Positions 58,231 through 64,000 of a stretch of DNA of 64,000 nt are shown one piece after another (the stretch's first letter is position 1; every line of letters starts with the position of its first letter). The translations under genes and the position numbers were made by a program. Location: assembly GCA_015680685.1 (NCBI GenBank), contig MNCI01030156.1, forward strand, positions 243,063-307,062, given 5' to 3'. The notes beneath the pieces were generated by a model, which was not told the origin of the DNA, made no database searches, and saw only the letters and a program-made list of their open reading frames with translations. The stretch is from Gnetum montanum (lineage: Eukaryota; Streptophyta; Gnetopsida; Gnetales; Gnetaceae).

Positions 58231-60021
58231 TTTTTTATCCTTGCACTTGCATGCTAGGCATGGGACCATGATCAACAATATCAACATTGATATTGTTGAA
58301 TGCTAATAACTAATTTGCAAAATTTCCAACATCCTACAGAGACCCTACATATGGACACCTACCTATACTTCTATATTTTGCAAATGGATGATTTGTTTTT
58401 TCACCACAAGCTTTGTACAACATCAAATGCAAGTCAATACAAGTTTATAGCTCATTAAATAAAAAGAATTCAACCACCCAACCACTTTGTTACTAGATAC
58501 CAATAATTTTATGCCATAAACATTCATCAATAGTTAGGATTAATAGTCATGATGCATGCCATTGTTATCAGTGTTCGTAAGGTTTTAATATTATTTACAT
58601 GTTAAGATGTTATCAATTTGTATTCAAAATTTATAATTCATGCTAGGTAAGTAGATGGCATTTGAGATGAAATTCCTACATTTAGTTTGACATATTTTAT
58701 ATACACATTTTATGCTTCTATTTTCTTAAAAATTTGAATTGCATTAATGCAAATTACTAAAGGAGTTACGTTCATGGTGGAAGAGATGTGGTGGACAACC
58801 TAATAGCCTTGGGCATTATAGGAGTTATGAAACAATCCATAGTGGTGGAGAATATGGAGTGGTGGTGCCAGGAGTTACGATGTGGTGGTTGATGTCGTAA
58901 CAGCCAAAGGGTGGACATGGTCATTGAGTGAGCACAACATTGGGGTGGAGGTCTATAGATAGGATTGAAGGGGTCTTCCCTCTTTCAATCAGCAAACGAG
59001 AGCTCTCTCATCTTGGGAAAGCCTCCTTTCTCTCTGGTGCAGTGACATGATGGCAAACAACGGGCCTCCCCTTTTCCAAGAAATAGCTAGGAAACCTATG
59101 ACAGCAACAATACCCATAGTAGCAGTAGACAATGCATGAGCTAGGGGAACGATGGTCAGTGGCCTCTCTTCTAACTGCAGGAACAATGGATGGTGGCCTC
59201 TCTTCCATCTGTAGATGGTAACGCTAACACTAGCGATGAAGGTGGTACGCATGATGTAGTGACAATGCACATGCTTAGCAAACATGCCCAGTAGACGATG
59301 ATGAATAGAACCGCAAACTACAATGGCAACATGTGACATGTGATAGTTTGACAATGGCATCAATGGCACTGTGATGATAGCAAACACCCTCACCTATGTG
59401 CACATGATGCAAGGTATGCATAAGTGATGTGCAAACAATAGCAAGCGTGATGGCAATAGTGCATTACAGGTGACTTTGGTAGATAGCAACGCGTGCATGG
59501 TAGGTGCTACCAGGAATGGTAGTAGGCAACATAACAACATCATCTTTGGGCCTCCCCTCCTTTCTATTATAGCACCACATGGCTCTCCACAGCGGTAGAG
59601 GAGATGCCTGTGGACAATTTCAAGCAACATCAGTAAGCAACGATGATGCATAAGATCTGAAGTCTCCCTCTCTCTCTCTCTCCATGGAATAGCAACAATG
59701 TGTGAAAGGTCTTCCTCTCTAGCAGTGGTCAGGGTCTTCCTCCCTAGTAATGGGCACCACCGACGTGACGATGGACCAGTGATGGTAAGAGACCAAGGAA
59801 AAATTTAAATTACAATATTTTTCATTTATTTTGGAAATTCAAGACAGTTGCTCAAAGCCCATCGATTTCCCAATTTAATTTATTTTGGAATGTCAAATGG
59901 CCCTTTCTAGCTGAGACTATCCCTGGGTTTCCATACCCATACAAGAGGCACCCTAGGCAATAGTCTCCTCAAATGAGTTTTTATTTTAGGTGTTGGTGCA
60001 TTCAAAATTTACGCATCAACA
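58231..60021 (+). repeat. 3' LTR of element D
   Basis: About 1791 bp, collinear with the 5' LTR. The first ~20 bases have decayed, so the start is placed by alignment (ATGCTAGGCA at 58251 equals 51647). The end CATCAACA at 60014-60021 is followed directly by the target duplication ACAAA. Confidence 0.88.
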
Positions 60022-62275
60022 ACAAAAAATACAAAAGTTTCAACAAAGGGAATCAGAAAGGATTTTTAGTGTGAATATGGTCATTGCTAGCACTTCTTTG
60101 TGAGCACAAGCTTCATAACTACAGTTTGCATACACATCATAGCAACAACAAACACCCAAGCAATAGATGTGATGAATGAAATAGCCTTGGTGATGTGGTT
60201 GCATGGAAGCTCTGCATTATGCATGTACTATGCATCATCATGGTGTATGCTTTGTAGAAGGTTGGCAGTTGTGTTGTTACCTACCTCACCTACAAGGTAA
60301 TCACAGAGGATGAAACTGATAAATCAAAAATATCAACATCTCCAGAAATAAAATTTTACTACAAAAATGTTGGCCATAAACCACTTGTAGTGTTTTTCCC
60401 CAGAGTTAATGATGGCATATGTGACCCTTGTAATAGGAGTGACGAGTATGGTGGAAAAATAAAATGCAAAGAAAAAAACACTTTTTGGGAAGTAGTTACA
60501 ACAATTATGATGATGGCAGAGAAGGATACCAGTTTCACATTTTTAAACTACAAAGGTTGATGAAATAATACGTGGAAGTAAAAATCAAACTATATTTATG
60601 CCCCATAATGACCCATATTTGGTCAATGCTTTTATGTTGACGTACTTGCCATGGCTCAAGTAGCTAAAGTACCTAAGGATACATTATATATTGGAGAAAT
60701 TGAAATAGAGCACAATGCAAGAAATCCATATCCCCTTCCAAAAAAATGTGAAAGATTTTATTCAATACTATGTCATGCCACATGATCATCTAAATTATGC
60801 ATTGACATGGTATGCTTTTTCCTAGTTAAAAAATATATTCTTTTCCAAAAAGGAAAGGAATTTATGAAACACTTGTTCAAAGTTCCATATGGATTGAAAA
60901 CTTGTCAATTATGGTAGTTCTTAACTACCATTGTGGTTATAACCACCAAATAGGCCACTTAGCAACCAGATGGAACACTTTTTAATTATAGTTTATTTAC
61001 CTCTATGGAAGTTGTAACTACCACACACTTGTTAATCATAGCACTTAAATCTATGGTGGTTACAACCAACCTCTATAATATTTGTAACTTATCTCAACTT
61101 CTCATGATGATTGTAAATACCCTAAAGTCACTATAAAATGGCTTCAAGGATAGAATGTAGGGAAATGTTTGGAAGATTAAGAAGAAGATATTGAAGCTTG
61201 TAAGATTGCTCACTAATTTATCAATTTAGCTACTTTGTTTTAATTCTATGATTTCTTTTCTTCCCATTTTGTTTTAGTTGCTTAGTGGTTTAGATAGTAT
61301 CATGCTTGACATTTAATTTTTGGATATATTCTAGGTTGCTTTTATAGCTCTATTTTTGTGCAATATTAGACTTCTATTAAGATTTGCCATAGAAGAGCTT
61401 ATGCTATTGAAAAGTCTCAAGAGCAATTTAATAGTAATTTCTTAACAAAATTTCCTATTTTGAGCATAGAGAATCTAGAAAAATATTTGATACTTTGATG
61501 GAACTGAAACATCTTCTTTATTTTTAAGGTTTATTACCTTGTTATTTCCATTTAGAAATTATCAAATTTTTTGAAAGCTCTATTGAATGTAATCTTTGAG
61601 AACTATTAACTAGATTCGTACTTTGTAGTTTATGCAACATTTTTGGCAGTATAATAAGATTGTCTTTTTTGAAATTTCTTGTTGAGCTCTGAAGGTTTGA
61701 ATAATTCGTAGTTATTAAATTAGGAATAGCTTTATTGCAAAGTGTTTACTCATATCAATTTATCTTGCTTAAATAATTTAGATTTCACAGAAATCTACTT
61801 TCTTTTCTTTCTCTTTCCAAGTCCATTAAATCTCACTCTATTTCTTATTTTCTTGTAGAACTTTCTCTTTGGGAAAAATTAGGAGTAGATTGGCAAACTT
61901 GTGCTTAATCATTTTTTCAAAATTTTATTTGTTGCAAGTAACGTACTATAGGAACTATATAGACTAAGTGATTAGACAAAATAAGAATCTCTAACAACTC
62001 ACAATATTTGACAAAGATAGCTAGTTTTTTTTTATGATATACAATTACAATTTCATACACAACCCAACCATTTCAACATTCACAACAGCAAACACATACT
62101 CACAATTAGTTCGTTTCATAACTACTAAGTCTATTTGGAGGTATCTAGGCCTTGGTGTTACCAAAGACCAGCAAGCACCTAAACCTTGTTTGAAGAACAC
62201 CTTCAATCTCATGACTTCCTAAGGTCATGAGACCCAGAGGTCACCCAACAGTGGCAGTCCCAAACGGTCACCAAC
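60022..62275 (+). repeat. Tandem array, unit 2 (partial)
   Basis: Collinear with 37390-39600 of unit 1 and, at its end, with 24549-25000 of unit 0. Landmarks are GTGAGCACAAGCTTCATAAC near 60102, CTTGTCAATTATGGTAGTTC at 60902, and TAGGAGTAGATTGGCAAA near 61880. Similarity stops at about 62275 in the sequence CGGTCACCAACA; what follows is unrelated. Confidence 0.82.
60338..60508 (+). pseudogene. Glucosidase II beta-subunit fragment, copy 2
   Basis: Same block as 37656-37830: EIKFYYKNVGHKPLVVFFPR, VNDGICDPCNRSDEYGGKIK, CKEKNTFWEVV. Some positions are closer to the functional protein than in copy 1 (VNDGICD, SDEY) and others are worse (YYKN, NTFW), so the two copies have decayed independently since the unit was duplicated. 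Confidence 0.78.
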
Positions 62276-63763
62276 AGGATGCTAACTTAGCCTCATGTTG
62301 ATGCTTATAGAAGATGATCTGGTAGATGAAGCAGAATCCACCTAGATGAAAAATGTGATTCTTTTAGATGTCGATGTGGCACTACTAACATCATGCTAAT
62401 GTCATGTTGACATGGATAGAAGATGATGTGGCAGAGGCTAAAAACTCATCTAGATATAAAAAACAAGCTTAATCTAGATGCTAACATGGTAGATTTCCAT
62501 GTAGTAGAATGGGTTTGTAGTAGTGAAAATCATTCTTATGAATAGGCTCAATAGTGTGCTAATGTGAAGAAAAGATGACGTGGAAAGTTAATGTGTTGAA
62601 AGATCAAGATGAGCTTTTAAGCAGCTAAATGGGAGAATCTCATCCAAATGAGAATCTGCAAACACCTGAAAGTTCTTTATTGGTCCAATCCCACAAAGCT
62701 TATGAGATGTTTTTGCTCCTTATTATGTGCAAAATTACAACTTAGAATTTTCATCATTTATCTAAAGTTTCCATACCAAAGCGTGTGAGGGTGATGCATT
62801 TGTGCTATGCTATTCTTCAAGCCATTATGGTCATAACACTCCTAATAAGTTGGATACATTGATAATGACTTATGAAGCTACCTTTCCTTTCCTTTTTAGA
62901 GCTTAAATATTTGTGCTAAGTCTTTTCTACCTTCATAATCCTAGATCCTTATAGTAAGGAGCTAATGGTGGGACCAAAAGTGAAATAAATTGCAGCTAAT
63001 GAAAGTGTTAGGTTTAAAATTGAGTGCAATAAAACTTGTTTCTCAAAAGGTTTTCCATAGCTAAAACAATTTCTACTTCCAATAACCTTAGCATAGTTCA
63101 CCTCGTTCTTTTTGCAATTTTAGGACTTTAATTGAATAATAGCTTATGTGCTAAAGCCAAAAAGGAACTAGAATTGAAGCTTTAATTTTAAAGTAATAAG
63201 TTAAGCTTGTTCATTCAACTATATTTTATAATGCACATTCTAAGTTAAGCTTGTTCATTCAACTAGATGAAGCTTGTTCATTCTAACTAGATTTTATAAT
63301 GTACATCATGTCCAAGATGAATTGCCTAACTAAGAAGATTACTTTCTAAAGATTTCCATAGATATTTGTAACCAAAGATCAAGGAGATCTAACTATACAT
63401 AACAAGTTTTATTAACTATTGGTAACTCTAGTGAGACAAGGGTAACATTGGTTCAAGTAACTTTTACCCACATTATAGTAATGATAGAATCTTCCTTAAA
63501 CTAACTAAGGTTATCCTTGTGTCTCTATTATGAAGCTACCAAGTTGTGGTCAGGGATTATACTTTCCTAAATAAGTAAACCTTGATAACTCAGTATTACC
63601 TACCCTTATCTAGGGCTCAAACATTGGTGAATTTAAGGAAGTCAAACTAGCGATAAGATACCTCACCCCTAAGTAACTACTAAGGATCATTGGAAAATAG
63701 TTGGTAGGGAAGCTGACACTTGTGAGACAATAATGAGGTCTTTCATCCTACTCACTTGCTAGG
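62276..63763. other. Unassigned sequence
   Basis: No coding signal or recognised repeat. 62300-62500 contains two loosely similar stretches (AGAAGATGATCTGGTAGATG and AGAAGATGATGTGGCAGAGG), and 63199-63310 a short tandem repeat listed separately. Confidence 0.4.
63199..63310. repeat. Short degenerate tandem repeat
   Basis: Three copies of AAGCTTGTTCATTCAACT, the first followed by ATATTTTATAATGCACAT and the third by AGATTTTATAATGTACAT, at about 63199-63240, 63242-63267 and 63270-63310. Confidence 0.75.
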
Positions 63764-64000
63764 TGATGAGATGCGACATGCACTGTGCCGCAATATCGCG
63801 TACGTGATATCGCGGCCGCCGCGATATCGCGTCTTCCCCTGCGATATCGCGTACACGATATCGCGGTCCGCCACCATATCTATAAATAAGAGGTGACACT
63901 CCCCTTATTTCCCAATCCTGGCTAGAAGTAGCGAAGCTCTGGCAAATTGATCACTCCAGAGTTAGAATTTTTCCCATGTGCCTGCAGTAGGAGTCCTAGA
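63764..64000 (+). repeat. Start of an Athila-like LTR (truncated by the window)
   Basis: Begins TGATGAGATGCGACATGC. U3 with the palindrome cluster, TATA box and the R/U5 block AGTAGCGAAGCTCTGGCAAA followed by GCCTGCAGTAGGAGTC all match the solo LTR at 4566-5387 (AGTAGCGAAGCTCTTGTAGT, GCCTACAGTAGAAGT). It keeps far more CpG than any other LTR here, so it is probably the most recent insertion. The internal region should lie to the right. Confidence 0.85.
63791..63888 (+). promoter_or_regulatory. Palindrome cluster and TATA box in young LTR
   Basis: Five copies of an ATATCGCG core in 76 bp: CAATATCGCG (63791), GTGATATCGCGG (63804), CCGCGATATCGCG (63819), TGCGATATCGCG (63840) and ACGATATCGCGG (63855). 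The full form CGCGATATCGCG is a 12-bp palindrome. TATAAATA follows at 63881-63888. The position just upstream of the TATA box and the repetition suggest binding sites for a dimeric transcription factor; this is inferred, no factor is known to me. Confidence 0.6.

Larger units (their letters stand above)
51627..60021 (+). mobile_element. Tat-like Ty3/gypsy deletion derivative D (complete structure)
   Basis: Perfect 5-bp target duplication ACAAA (51622-51626 and 60022-60026). LTR ends TGTTGATG...CATCAACA. 5' LTR 51627-53410, primer-site relict, gag, protease, a truncated pol in which the start of RT is joined to the end of integrase, a long 3' region, and 3' LTR about 58231-60021. About 8.4 kb. 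Lacking RT, RNase H and the integrase core it is non-autonomous. It sits inside unit 1/unit 2 of the tandem array. Confidence 0.9.

Noticed and set aside
59008-59651. Several minus-strand open frames in the D LTR
   Set aside because: They lie inside LTR sequence duplicated at 52574-53215, where the frames are not conserved.
1-64000. Search for tRNA, rRNA, CRISPR arrays, riboswitches and prokaryotic operons
   Set aside because: None seen. The sequence is plant nuclear repeat DNA; short direct repeats have no CRISPR-like spacing.

Overview
The window looks like an intergenic stretch of a large, repeat-rich plant genome, most likely a conifer or other gymnosperm. The reasons are wall-to-wall old LTR retrotransposons of plant-specific Ty3/gypsy lineages (Athila and Tat), nested insertions, plant-type gene fragments (NLR-like leucine-rich repeats and glucosidase II beta), AT-rich sequence with little CpG, and no intact host gene. 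The species cannot be named from the sequence alone. Nearly every coding region is a pseudogene with stops and frameshifts. By eye most changes are C-to-T or G-to-A transitions, as expected after cytosine methylation.

Layout. 1-3590: 5' part of a minus-strand Athila-like element (E), cut by the window edge. 3600-5956: remnant of an L1-type LINE (minus), split by a solo LTR (4566-5387, perfect TTGAT target duplication). 5957-19037: a complete plus-strand Athila-like element (A) with 930-bp LTRs, decayed gag-pol and, unusually, a decayed ~2.8-kb third ORF rich in charged helical sequence after integrase. 19740-22741: fragments of a copia integrase and of a Tat-type pol with a second RNase H. 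22742-24522: an LTR-like segment whose first ~120 bp match, inverted, the end of the LTRs of element D.

24549-62275: an old tandem array with a ~4.5-kb period (parts of three units) carrying fragments of an NLR leucine-rich repeat region and of the glucosidase II beta subunit. It was later broken by three retrotransposons: B (25639-35744, minus, Athila-like), C (40365-50139, minus, Athila-like) and D (51627-60021, plus, a Tat-like deletion derivative with perfect ACAAA target duplications). Removing the three insertions restores the array's order and period.

62276-63763 is unassigned. 63764-64000 is the start of another plus-strand Athila-like LTR, much less decayed than the rest, with five copies of a CpG-rich palindrome just upstream of a TATA box.

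How the parts relate: A, B, C, E, the solo LTR and the last LTR share LTR ends (TGATGA...TCATCA), a primer-binding site complementary to tRNA-Asp wherever that site lies in the window, and, in A-C, a G-rich polypurine motif at the 3' LTR. They differ in what follows integrase: A has the third ORF, C has an uninterrupted 206-codon ORF with a signal-peptide-like start and a C-terminal hydrophobic segment (the longest open frame in the window), and B has neither. These post-integrase modules and the palindrome cluster are the most promising leads.
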